Source: Castanea sativa
Lineage: Eukaryota; Streptophyta; Magnoliopsida; Fagales; Fagaceae
Direction of reading: 5' to 3'
Assembly (NCBI RefSeq): GCF_040712315.1
Contig: NC_134018.1
Span: 39,681,335-39,745,334, forward strand
DNA length: 64,000 bases
In this document: piece after piece, positions 47,201 through 59,622 of the stretch
Numbering within the stretch: position 1 is the first letter of the stretch
How the letters are laid out: each line of letters opens with the position of its first letter
Notes under the pieces: model-generated
The model's input: only the letters and a program-made list of their open reading frames with translations
Databases searched by the model: none
Told to the model about the DNA's origin: nothing
Program-made: the position numbers and the translations under genes

Positions 47201-50200
47201 GTCCCAAAAGTATATTTACTTAAAAGTACAACAGCAAACAGATCATGGCCTAGACCTGTTTAAACATTCACAATCAGATAGACAGGAAAAGAAAATATTA
47301 GAAAATGTAAGCCACACATCTCTTCAGACAAGCAACCATATGAAACAGCAGATATAACTGCATCTGGGCTCTCAAGCAAGATAGCGGATGAATGCCTTCA
47401 TAATGATCAAATGTGTTGGGGGACCACAATTTGACTTCCTACAACCACTCTAAAAACAGGCTCGTGTGGTGTGATGTCGAAGGCCATAAAAGATTTGAGT
47501 GCGTCTTCCTCATCATCAATTGGTTTTGAGGTGGAATGACGTAGCTCATGGTTCGACAAATGGTACAAGAGCCAGGGTCATGAGTTTGAGTCACAGGTGT
47601 GTCATTGTGAGGGAGGGATTGTTGGGGGACCGCAATTTGACTCCCTACAACTACTCTAAAAACAGGCCCACGTGGTGTGATGTTGAAGGCCATAAAAGAT
47701 TTGAGTGTGCCTTCCTCATCACCAATTGGTTTTGAGGTGAAATGGCACAACTCATAGTCCGACAAAATGAACAACCATAGAACCTCAACGAGATAGCATA
47801 AAACGGCATCAAAATATGCCTAAATATCATATTACCTTAGGAGCGGCCATTGGATATTCTTCAGGGAGAAACAATTCTAATTTGAACACTCCACCTATAT
47901 AAAAATCAAGATATAAGAAATTAGATCATATATCAGTAGATCAAAAGGGAAGTTATCAAAGAGACAAAGTGATAACAAATGCTTTTATTAGGTTCCAAAA
48001 AATCTGCAGGATATTATCAGTTATATGGATGTCCTTTGTGTAATGATCATTCACAAAGAAAGAGGCAATAAAAAAATATTATAATCCATAGGACTAATGA
48101 AGGATTCCAAATTCAAAAGTGCCAACAAAGAATAATTGTAGGGGGGAAAAATCCTATAATGCAGTCAACAAGAGAAACATTGCTATTTTTATAACTACCT
48201 TCATATGGAGATTGAGCTGGACCAAGAATCATAACATTGAAGTATCGCATGTTGTCCTCAGAAGGAGAAGCACTTATTCCAGGAGCTGTATACAAATGTC
48301 ACAAAACATGCATAATACAATTAAGCTCTTTGATTAGAACTGGCATTTTATGAGAAGAATCTACAACAACGTAGCAAAACAGGTTTAATCTTCATAATGT
48401 AACCATCCCATACATGATATAGCTAAAGAAGGCTTAAGTGACCAATCATTTCTAGCTTCTTGACATAATAATTAGTTTTGTAAAATTTGAGCCCCTGCCT
48501 ACCCCACATTGGCCAACACATGGAAATGATAACTTAGGATCTAGTACAGTGATGCAGTTACTGCAAGGTTAATAATGGCTACTAAATGTTGGGTCAGAGA
48601 GGGCAGTGTCATTCATGATTTCCAATCATTAAAGAATTTTACTTCTATTCTTTTTAAATAGCTATAGCAGCCCATGGGAACATTAAAATTCTAACAATCA
48701 ATTCATACCTCTAGCTAAATTTAACTCAGTTCTATGAACTCATATTGTACTTTGGATGCCTTCCAAATTGAGAAATTGATGTTGCTATGATGCACAGATC
48801 CTTTTGGCAAGTAAGATATTGTAACCCGAAACAAACTACAGTAAACTTGCATTTCTAGGTTACCCTACTCTGTAATTAGTGAAAAAAGCTGTTGGTTTTT
48901 TTACTTTCTTGACTACTATTATCACTAGTGTGGTTCAGTTTGGGTGTAATATGGAACAATGGAAGATACTATTAGAGGTAGAAAACTCAAACCAAGTTTT
49001 GTTGGGAACAAAAGGTCTGAGGTGGTCTGACTGAAGACCTAGTCTTATCTAGGTAATACCATGGAGACAATGACAATTCAGGTTCCTGTAATTGCCCCCT
49101 TTATTCAGGGTAGCCTAACGTGCAATAAAAAACAAATACAATGGAGTATATAGTTCCATTTGACACTTTCCATGAGAAAACGTGCTGCTTGTCCACAGGA
49201 ATCTACTATCCCAAACCTGGGTAGAAATATATCCATTGAAAATATTTACCAGCAATTGTGCATAGGGTCAAATGCAAAAAGAAAAAATGCTACTCCATCC
49301 TGAACATGATTTCCCAAAACCTATCACTAACATACAACTACCACTTTTTCACCCCTTTCACAATCATCTATTAGTATCAAACTTATAATAAAAGAAAACA
49401 TGAAAACCAGTGAAACATTACCATAAGACAAATATCTTCTTTTAATAGTCTCAAGGGGCATTTGATTTGTGCAATCTTATCAAGATTCCTACTACTTTCC
49501 ATGACTGTAATATCATTTCCAAATTTGGTTCATTCTTACACAACTTTTTTCCCCTCACCTTCCTACAGATATGGCAATACAATGTTTTAACTTTTATTTG
49601 AATGCGATTAGCATGTGTAACGGTTGTAATCTCAGATTAAGATAATTCCACTTCTTTTATCTATGTTATTACATGCAAGGATTTTTATGAAATGACAAGA
49701 ATAGCCTTACATATATATGGAGTTTCTTTTGGAAATCCAAGATAAAAGTTGTGATTATTTCAAGATACTTTTTTGTTTATCATTATTAAGTAGATTATTT
49801 TCAAGAATTTTATATTTTAATAAGTAAAATTCACTAAAAAAAAAGGCCACTAAAAGGCACCACCTAAGTACACTGGAAGTGTACAAATTGATACATTAAA
49901 ATTAAAGGATAAAATTACATCGATCAAAGCAAATCAAGCAAAGCAATGAAAGAAAAAAAAAACCCAAAGCATTTATCCACTCCAATAAAATCTTGAGTAA
50001 ATGCTTCAGATCATGAGCTCCTCTCTCGCCAAAGACCCCACATGAGGAAATGAGGGATCGTGCTCCAAATCACATCATTACTCAACTGCCAAACTTGGCT
50101 TTCCAACTTGCTAAAAGCTCCACAAAACCTTTTGACATACCGTCGTAATACATTCCCCAAGGAATCTGATAGGAACGAAACGTAGGAACCCTACATTTCC

Positions 50201-50851
50201 AGGAGTTTGATATGAATCCTATAATCTAAGATTCAGCAAACTAAACAGCCGGTAACATTCCAGTCAAATGCATTGGAAAACTATGGTCAATAACTGAGAA
50301 TCACCCCACTCACAAAACCGGCCCTAGTACAGTTTTTCTTATAAACCAAAATTTCACAAACTATAAAGGAAATATAAAAAAAATTTCCAGGAACTTTAAA
50401 TCCTCGTTATAAGAAGTGATATTAGGCCCTAAAACCCGGGTTTAGAAATATTCTCAAAAAGTACCCAAACATTAAACAAAAATTCCATGGAATCAAAGCG
50501 TAAACCTAATTACCACCACCATCAAAGCAAAGGCATCAGCTCAAATTAGAGAGTTTCTGACTCTCAACAGCTCCAAACACATAATCTAGCATAAATTAAA
50601 CCAACAAATCTAACCGCAAATAAACAAATTTACAACCAAAGAGCGAGAGAGAGAGAGAGATAAAAAGACCTGGTTCACTGAGAAGCCGCTGGGTTTCCTG
50701 TTCAATCAGATACAATCAAAGATCAAAACCACAAACGACGATACATACATACATACATACATACATAGAGAGAGAGAGAGAGAGAGGGAGAATAGTATAA
50801 GATCGGAAAGAGAACCTTGATAATTCGTCGAGGAAGATTACTGTTCGCCAT
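44270..50851 (-). CDS. UBC36: Ubiquitin-conjugating enzyme E2, UBC13 type (UBC35/UBC36)
   Basis: Eight exons (minus): 50816-50851, 50670-50697, 48199-48285, 47836-47894, 45146-45187, 44984-45057, 44567-44664, 44270-44307; 462 nt, 153 residues, exactly the family length. The N-terminus [18 protein letters not shown] and C-terminus [10 protein letters not shown] match plant UBC13 orthologues. It has the HPN motif (79-81) and the catalytic Cys89 in [14 protein letters not shown]. Family knowledge: with a UEV1 partner it builds Lys63-linked ubiquitin chains, acting in DNA-damage tolerance, iron-deficiency root response and immunity; cytosol and nucleus. Intron 5 starts with GC instead of GT (AAG|GCAAGT), a known minor donor class. 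Introns of 2.4-2.7 kb hold repeats. UBC35 and UBC36 are nearly identical, so the symbol is a choice between them. Confidence 0.95.
44873..44902 (+). repeat. G-rich tract
   Basis: Long G-runs broken only by single T, preceded by T-runs, in intron 6 of the UBC13-type gene. G-quadruplex forming potential on the + strand. Confidence 0.9.
47415..47778. repeat. Tandem duplication (206 bp period) in an intron
   Basis: GTTGGGGGACC begins at 47415 and 47621; both copies continue with CAATTTGACT, ACTCTAAAAACAGGC and AGGCCATAAAAGATTTGAG. The copies differ at several sites. It lies in intron 4 of the UBC13-type gene; similar sequence is common in plant LTR-derived repeats, but I cannot assign a family. 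Confidence 0.8.
50741..50787 (+). repeat. Compound (ATAC)n(AG)n microsatellite
   Basis: Tetranucleotide ATAC/ACAT repeats run directly into AG repeats in intron 1 of the UBC13-type gene. Confidence 0.9.
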
Positions 50852-50874
50852 TGATTCTTCGAAGATTTGGCGAA

Positions 50875-50897
50875 GAGAGAGAGAGAGAGAGAGAGGA
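50875..50897 (-). repeat. (CT)n leader repeat of the UBC13-type gene
   Basis: GAGA on the + strand gives a CT-rich stretch in the sense strand 25-47 bp before the start codon. Such pyrimidine stretches are common in plant 5' UTRs. Confidence 0.8.
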
Positions 50898-53800
50898 GTT
50901 TGCAGGTGAAGAAAGAGAAACGCAGAAAGAAAGAGAGAATTATATGGGGAAGGATCTAAAAGTTTTAAAGGCACGCTAATTAAGCTAAGTCTTCTTATAT
51001 AGTGGTTCCTATTCCTTTATTTATTTTGATTCTTCTTTCTTCTTTCTTTCTTTCTTTCTCGTGAGTCGTGGGTTATGGCCAAATGGGCAATTATTTGTTT
51101 TTTCATTTTTTTTTTGTTTTTTTTGGGGGACAGTGTGTGTTTTACTTTGCTGGGTACCTAATGTTTCTCACTGACCAATCAACCTACTTTACCCTATTTG
51201 CTTCTTTTATGTAGATGTAGAACTTTTATTTATTTATTGAAAGTTAGAATCTTTATTAGAACTTTTTAATCTATATTATAGAATGTCATTTTTCACCTTT
51301 TATCCGCCAAACCCTCCAGCTCCAGCTACTAGACTATTTTTTTTTTTTTTTAATGTTGTAAAAAGATCAGAAAATACATATTTGATTGTAGTAAGCTTTG
51401 AAAATTTTCAAGTTTACAAGCCCATAATTTACCTTAAAAATGTGATCCATGATTATTTTTCATTAAAAATTAAAAAGTTTGAATTTTTCCAATTTGAATC
51501 AAGCCATAAACCTGTAGAAGATCCAAATTGAGCACTATTTTGGTTTTCAAATATATATATTAACAAAATGTATAATATTGAAGAACATAAATATATATAC
51601 AGTTGAAGTAGCTTATCTTTCCATTGTTTTCAAGCTTGAGCTCGAGCTCGCGATTTTTGTGGTAAATCCTAGGCTTAAATAATTTGACTCATTTAAGTAA
51701 ATAAATTTTCTAATTCCTTTTAAAAAAAATTAGCTAATTAAGATCTATCGGATGGTGAGCTCATTGGTCTGGAGAATGATGTACATTAGAAGAAATTAGG
51801 TTCAATTTATTGAATTATCAATAATCTTGTTTTTTTTTAGAGTATTTTTTGTGTGTGGGTGTGTGTTAACATTGGGCAACCCCAATGCAATAATCTTCTT
51901 CCTTTCAAACCCTATGTCAGGAGGTCAAGGGTTGTTTTGAACTCAAAAGTCAAGAACTAAAAGACTCCCCTATAATTTTAGGAGCTATCAAACCCCATCT
52001 CAAAAGTCAAGACTTAAAGACTTAAAAGACACCCCTTGGTTTTTTAGGAGCAGGGCCTTCGATAAACTCTGTTTTTTTTTGGGGGGGGGAGGGGGGGTGT
52101 GGGTTAGATGAACTCAATCATTCGCATAATTTTCTTCCCAAACCCAAATGCTCCAAACTTTCAATTACATAGGTACATATCTTTTCACATGGGTCGATGA
52201 TAAATTTCTAAAATCATGTGATTACACCACTAAAGCTTTTAGAACTTTTTAAAAGCCCACCTAATAGTTCATGTAATCTTACTTGTCCACATAATTTCTT
52301 GTGGGTTCTTTTTGTTGTCTTGTCATGTGTTGAACTCTAATTGGCGAGTTTATGCCTAGGGGTTGAGTTCACAATTCACATTAGCGAGGAAACCAATGAC
52401 AATCACCTATTTTAGAGAGAGATCGTGTGTGAAATCATTTCTATTGTCTTGTCACGCATTGAACTATAATTGGTGAGTTCGTGTATGGGGATGAGTTCAT
52501 TGCTCACATCAGCAATAGAAGCAATGACATTACTAATGCACTCATTGTTTTGCTAATTGAGTGAGAGAGATAAAGGAGGGAGAGAGTTGAATATGAGTAA
52601 TAGTTCGCATTAATGAGAGAGGACAAACGTTACATGGAGAGACGAAGAAAAAGGAAATTACATTTGCTCAAATTAGAGAGATAGAGAGAGGTTGAGTTCA
52701 TTGCTCATATTAGCAAGGGAAGCAACGATGATTAGAGAGAGAGAGAGTGAGAGATGACTATGAATAATAATTCGCATTAATGAAAAAGGATAGACGTTAC
52801 ATAGGGAGACGAAGAAAATGGGAATCTCATTTTTGCTACTCAAATGAGAGAGAGAGCGAGATGAGTAATAATTTGCATTAATTAGAGAAGATGGACATTA
52901 AATGAAGATAAAGAAAAATAGAATTTCATTTATGCTACTCAAATGATCGTAATACTTTTTTTTTATTTTTTTATAGATACTTATAATAATTACAATATAC
53001 TGTTAACGCCGTAGTTCGAATTCTTTTTCCTATAAACTTTCAAGCACTTTGCGTACAATGAAGTGTAAATTAAGTTGCAAGACTCTTAACAAATGATCAT
53101 AATACTTACTGACTTTTTGAATGTAAGTAATGAAGGTTTTAATATGGAAATGAAATGAAATAGAAATAGAAAGTTCGGTTGGGTAAGTTAATGTAGATGG
53201 CTTCTTAACTAGCCTTGCTTTTTATAACAGTATTCAGGTTCTGTAAAAATATCCTTTAGAAATCAGGAAGAGCTTGTTTGAAATAGTGGGTATTAGAAGA
53301 ACTTGAACTTTGGGCAATGAAACTCATGAGAGATTGAGCTAGTTTTGCTTTATGCTAAGCGTGATAGGTTGGTTGATCTAGCTTAATCTAGTTTTGTTGT
53401 TATAAGGGACTATAAATTCATAACCTTTCCACTAACTCTATTGAACTCAATTGGTGTCAATCTACCAAGGGCCTTGTAGTTAAATTAACACCACTCAATA
53501 TTTCTAACAAAGGAGTTCAGGGTTAAAATCCCTCTCCTCTTAACTATCCAATTATCAAAATAAGAAAAACAAAAAGACTAATAATACAAAATTAATTGTT
53601 TTAAAATCATGAGGTATTCTCTTGACATAAAGAAGGCTCTGACCATAATTGTGTTCCAACTCAAATTATTAGTATTTTTCGTAAATAATTATATAGTCTA
53701 GATCGACCTAGCACACATTCAATGTGGGAATATTCAACAGTGTCTATACAACATCTTCACAATCTAAATCCGTCACAACTTTAGACAATTCAGGGTATTA

Positions 53801-54524
53801 CACCCTGTAAAGCTTAGTAACAAGATATCTGTACACATATCAAGGTACTTACATAACATAACACAGGCATCAGCATCTGCCAGGAAAGTTATACAATTGC
53901 TATACGTAGACTCTTGCTTCCAGTCTACTTAGAGATTATCAAGGGTAATTACACCAGAAGCATGCAGGTTATGCAGCATCAGGCATAAAGCTCACAATAA
54001 TAAATAAACGTAGTACCCAGGGCAGGAATACAGGTGTGGTACTAGAATATGGCAAAATATCAGAACTTCTCCACTCCGAAGTTACAAGTACCAGTGGCAT
54101 ATGATAGAGTCTCTCAAGATCAATGTATAATCATTCCTGTCCAAGATATTGATAACAATTTGTTGAGTTGAATCAATTTCACTTTTCTTCGTTATTATGT
54201 AAGTTGATTATTCTTTACTAAAAGAAGAGGGGGGGGGGGGGAGGGAGATATTTCAACAGCTAATGGGATGGTAACAAATGATTTAAATTGAAAAGGCAAA
54301 TAATGCAACATTTTCTCTGGGAAAAAGGGATTTTTCTGTGATTAAGAATTGATTGATATAGAAGTGCATATAATGTGTGTTCGTGCAAGGGATCATGTTC
54401 CCTAAATTGTCAACAAAAAGAGAAAAAATTATTTTTAGTTCACCATTTCTATTGGTGTGAAATTGTTGAAGTACTATCCAAGGAATTATAGGTTACAACA
54501 TTATTCTTTCTCATCAGAGCCAAA
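50898..54524. other. Intergenic region, degenerate repeats, no gene seen
   Basis: No gene recognised. Between ~52310 and 52950 are two rounds of degenerate repeats: a ~120 bp unit with 'TTGTCTTGTCA' (52315 and ~52440), and a unit with TTCGCATTAATGA plus GGAGACGAAGAAAA in about three copies (near 52600, 52770 and 52870), all rich in GA repeats. G-runs occur at 52081-52098 and 54229-54241. Promoter DNA of the UBC13-type gene lies at the left edge. Confidence 0.5.
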
Positions 54525-57500
54525 TTAGTCCTCCAGAGCACAAGCTTCCGAAAGGAGAGGTTCACAGGAATGGTGGACGAACATAGGCAGATCCATTGAA
54601 GCATTTGCAACGGACTTATATTCTTCTAGTACTTCCACAGTCATTGATGTAATATCCTGTACATAATTGCACATCTTCAGGTATAAGAGGATCAAAGTAC
54701 AAGCAAGCAACCAACTTAAATTTTATTGTAACAAAGTCTCTTCAGCCTCAATATATGAGATCTCATGGGTTGCAGAGCTTTTTATCAGTTCACATAAGCA
54801 TGATGTGCTCATTGTTTCATTTTAAAGCTTTTAGAGCGAATAACACCTAGAAGCCTCCCAGACAAACTGGTACATAAAAGAAATATTATGCTTTATTTGA
54901 GTTTTTGTTCCTGACTATGTCATTAATTTTTTACCTTGCTGTTCAATCCACGGATGTAGCCAACAAGTGTGAGCTGGGTCTGCTGGCCAGATATGCAGTC
55001 AATGTTTCCATCAATTATGCAAATATGCTGCAAAAAGAGAACCAAAACCTACATGATTAATTTTGTGTTGACTTACAATAAGCAACCTGGGTGCATTTTT
55101 AGAAAAAAATTTAAGATCACATAAAAATTAGTAGAATCATTGCTGAAGGGCCCTCAAGACCAACCTATTTTCAACTTTCAAGTAAAGAAAAACCAGATAA
55201 TCAGAAAAAATAGTCATCCCATTTGATTATATTTCTTTCTTTAAATATAAATTATATAATTTGAGGGTCAGCCCAAAAAATTATTCACTATACATTTTTT
55301 TTTTCTCCACAACTAGTTACACTACACTATAATTGGAGGGACAGCCCAGAAAACTATACTGTGAGGATTTATTGGGCTCATCAACCAACTTCAACTTGTT
55401 AGTTGTTACTGAATATTCGTTCTACTTCTTCATTTGAAGGGTATTACATCCCAACTCTAAGAGTACAGGGAGACCATCATCAAATTGCTCACCATTGTGG
55501 TGATCTCAGTATAGCACACATGGGACATCTGAGAAACTAAGTGAGAATTGGTCATCTGTGGGACTTGATGACAATACATTATTTTCCCTAGGGAGTGATC
55601 AATACGTGGAAGACCAAGCCTAGAAATGACAATAACAATACCTGCCTAGTAAATTACCAATGCCTGTGGGGGTCTAAACAGGAATGGTGGATTACAGGCA
55701 GTTAATCAGGTGAGTTCAGCTACATTAAAATCATTTTCACCGATGTCTCAGTAGTAACAGCCAGTAGATATCTTCAAACCAACTTCATGCTCTTGAGGAT
55801 TCAAACTCAGGATGTTGACCCCAACTAGATCACGAGAGGGAGACATAGCTAATAGCTTAACCACAACTTTAGACTCAATAATGGAAAGGGCTTATTCTAA
55901 AAGTGCCGAGGAAAGAAAAAACTTGCATTGAATTTGTTAATAATAATATAGACCCATTTCGAATTGTGTCCACATACAAGGACATGAAAGCAAAAGCTAA
56001 TCGAATGGCCAAGAGTTGAGTACTCACAAATTTTCTCTTAGAAATACAGGAACACTGATCCCATCCAATGCTAACCACAACTTTGAACCTTTTATGCGGA
56101 TCAACTTTGGCCCAACCAAAGTAAACTCCAAAAATTTGGTCTGGAAGAGCAGATACTCCATTCTCTGGATATATGTTTCAATGTTATTAAGAAGACAGAA
56201 TACATACTATTACAATATTAAAACCAGAGAATCATAGGAGCCTGAAAATTAATGAATGCCATAGTCAAACAAGAAAAATGATTAAAAATATGTTAAATCT
56301 TGTTTTAATCCTCAGGTTTCTTAATTCCAACCATAGGGGAAAAAGCAGTGACTTTGGTTGACAATTAAAAGGTCAGATTGGCCTCTGATCTGTTCAATGA
56401 AGTAGAAAATTATGTATGGAACTTGAGACATAAAGTAAAACCCAGAGTTGAAAGTAAGTTGTCTATGATACTAATGTTATCAAACTGCTATTCAAATAAT
56501 ATCAAGGTGAAGAAGTTAAAACAAACCTATGACTTCACACACAGAGCCGTTGACAGATACAATGTTCACATGAATTGGTTCAATAGGTAATGCATTATCT
56601 ACCCCTGAAACCATTATTTAAACCAAATCATTCAATAGGGAAATGAAGTGCATAGGGCTATAAATTTAAATAAGATGAAATATTTACAGTCGTCCAATGG
56701 TGGAAGACCCCATTGCTCGGGTTGAAATTCGAGAAGCGAATGAAGCACAGAATCTGCTAGGGCATAACAATCAGTTTCACTATGGGATGGAACAGCAACT
56801 ACCTTCATTTTTGCTGCATTAGCTGCTCGAACACCAACCCTATAGAAATGTATTGATCAGTATTGGTTTTGTGTGTAACAAATATAATAACCCCATAGAA
56901 GTGAGAGCTTGGTGCATAGGGTACGACTTTTACGACCTTTCCCCAATGTATTTAATTCTAACAATTATGAATATAATTCTTTGAAGAAAGTTACCATTAG
57001 ATTTATTAGAAAAACCAAATGATCCACTCAATATTGCCATGCAGTTATTGATGTATACAGATCAGAAATATATTTTGTAGAACATACATCATCCAGATAG
57101 TCCATCACAAATCACTATGCTGGCATTCACAAGCTATTAGACATAATTGTAATTTGTATACTGAAGAATGTTGGGTATGCTGGTTTAGTCTTTCACTGAG
57201 AAGCTTATGTAACAAATATATGTTGTACTGACAGTTGCAGTAAGGCTCTTAAATTCAGACATTATCACAAGTTCTTCATAAATTTTGATTGCAAATTTCT
57301 AGCAATAATCAGAAGTCAGATTATTCTGAACATGCACAGGAGAGGGGAAAAAGTGTTATTCAATCAAAACTCCACTGGAGTATGGCACAGATAATAATAT
57401 ATATATATATATATAATTTTTTTTTTTGATGAGATAATAAGTGATTTCATTAGAGAGGCTTAGCAGCATTTTTGTTTTGAATTATATATAGATAATTGCT

Positions 57501-59622
57501 AGTTTAACTTACAAAGAGTCTTCAATCACCAGGCTGTGATCTGCAGTTACACCCATTCTCTTTGCAGCCTCTTCAAATCTGTTAACAATTTGGGAATCAT
57601 ATGATTATAGAAAAAAATTAAAATGACAATCAAAAGTGAAATTTCTTCATGAAAAAGAAAAGAAAAAACAGAGGTAGTTGGATATCCGGTGGAAATGGTT
57701 CCCTTCTCATACATGAGATTCTTTGGATTTGACAAAATTTTTTCTTTCACATGTTGAGAATCATCTCAGAATTTCGCCCAAAAAAAAAAATCTAATTATT
57801 TTTTAAACTTTTACTCATGGTGACAGAACCACCTTCTAGAATGGTTTTATGTATGGAAGGTTCCATTTCCATACAAATTCAATGCAGCCTTAATTTTGCT
57901 CTGAAATTGTAAAAAACCTTACAGATCTGGAGAGGGCTTTCCCGATTTGACCTGGTCACTTCCAAGAATTACTGAAAAGTACTCCTTCCAACCTAAACAA
58001 ATAATTTAGATGAAAAAGAATAAATTGATGTGGAAATAGTGCAGTGAAAAACCAATCATCTATTAAGAGATTAATTGCTATGCAACAAAAGAGAACAAAG
58101 AGGAAATACAAACAACTGAGAAAGCTATGCCCTGCAACTCTAATGGATAATACACTTGTTCAAAGTAATACACACACAAACACAAAACAGAAACAGAAAG
58201 AATAATCCAAAAAGAAGTTGTTTGCCAATAGAACTCTGACCCAAGATTAACATTAGGATTACATACTTCAAACATGTCCTAACTTTGGTTTTTAGTGCAT
58301 GCTGGAATGTTGGCTGCCTATAATTTGTTCTATAGGTAAATTTACAATAACTCAATGATGTTATCTTATTTCAAACCACAGCCATTGTAGATGCTAGACT
58401 CAATTCAGAACCTTCACCATGGACTTGGCCTCTAGTATCCAAGATTAGCATTACATGCAATTAGCCACCAAGATATGAGATAGTTATGGAGAAAAAAGCA
58501 AGTGCTTTAATGAAATTACATAATTCAACTAATTCAGGCATACACAAAATATAAGAGGATGGAAATGTCAAAGCAGGAAAAAAATCTTGGTAATGAAATC
58601 AAGCAATACTATGGACCGAGTGACTACTAGCCTGAGATTTTTATATTCTACATTAAACAACTATTATTTATTTGGTTGTTTGATTTGGTAGGGTTCAGTG
58701 ACCTATATTAACAAAAAAATGCAATATAACACCCTTTCACCCCAGATTACTAAACTTTAAGGAAAGTAATTGGAATAAAAAGATTTCCATCATTCCATGA
58801 AAGCAGTAATTTATGTAAATTGCTTCTCAGTGATTGGTAGATTTGATTAATTTTTTATTTAACCAGAAGAACTCTAGCACAAAAAAATTGATAGGACACT
58901 TACATCCTCTGCTTAAGAAGTTAAGAACAACTACTAAAGTTCTATTCCTGCACTTGTGCGTTTGTCCAACAATTGCTGATTCAGAAAATGTAAAGGGAAA
59001 CTATGATGATGGTGAAACTCAATCAGGAGTGTGTAATCCTTTTGTATCCCCAAAATGTCACAGTCAGACACATTGTAAATATACAAAATATTTTGTAAAC
59101 TTCGGCACTTCACTGTAATGAAAAGCACCAGTTGGAACAACATGCATGACTTACTATGATCCACACACAACAAAGAGAGACCTTTCAAATCCATGTTTAT
59201 CAATTTTCACAGCAGCTCATTTTATCTACGCATAAGGGGGAGCTTCAAGAAGATCTCTACAAGAAATGTCCATTATGTTTATACAGATCAAATTACTCTA
59301 AATCTGTTAAACAACTTCGACAAGTATTATGAGCTATGATAAATCATTTGGCGACAACAATAATTTCAATGTCAGGTCAGATATTTCTTTTTCTAATGAC
59401 AATATTAATAAAGTGAATTGGTAGAACACGAATCAGAGATTAAAGAAAGGCTTGATTGAAACTAATATCCAGGAAAGTCAAGAAAGACAACCTTTTTGGA
59501 GAGAGATTTTTGCATCTATGTATTCTCTTAAAGAGTTTGAAGCAAGAGCAAATGGCACTCCATGTTTATGGAGATGTTTCATAAGTCGATTAGCCCCAGG
59601 AAGTGGTTTTGCTTGCAGCCAC
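54525..59622 (-). CDS. HAD phosphatase / riboflavin-kinase-like protein, 5' part not found
   Basis: Eight exons on the minus strand: 59492-59622, 57923-57992, 57513-57578, 56688-56839, 56527-56604, 56028-56164, 54935-55027, 54525-54656. All junctions are GT/AG and in phase; 859 nt, ~285 residues. The first part is a HAD hydrolase: LPGANRLMKHLHKHGVPFAL with ASNS (motif II), GKPSPD with the motif III Lys, and VIEDS (motif IV), as in the plant bifunctional FMN hydrolase/riboflavin kinase. The second part aligns with riboflavin kinase (FGVYFGWAKV, SIGWD, LVGYIRG) but lacks the nucleotide-binding GxxLGxPTAN segment and ends in an unusual tail (MFVHHSCEPLLSEACALED). The HAD nucleophile motif DxDGT should lie in earlier exons; I could not find them up to 64000. 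Either the preceding intron exceeds 4.3 kb or the gene is 5'-truncated. Likely a paralogue with HAD activity only. Confidence 0.75.
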
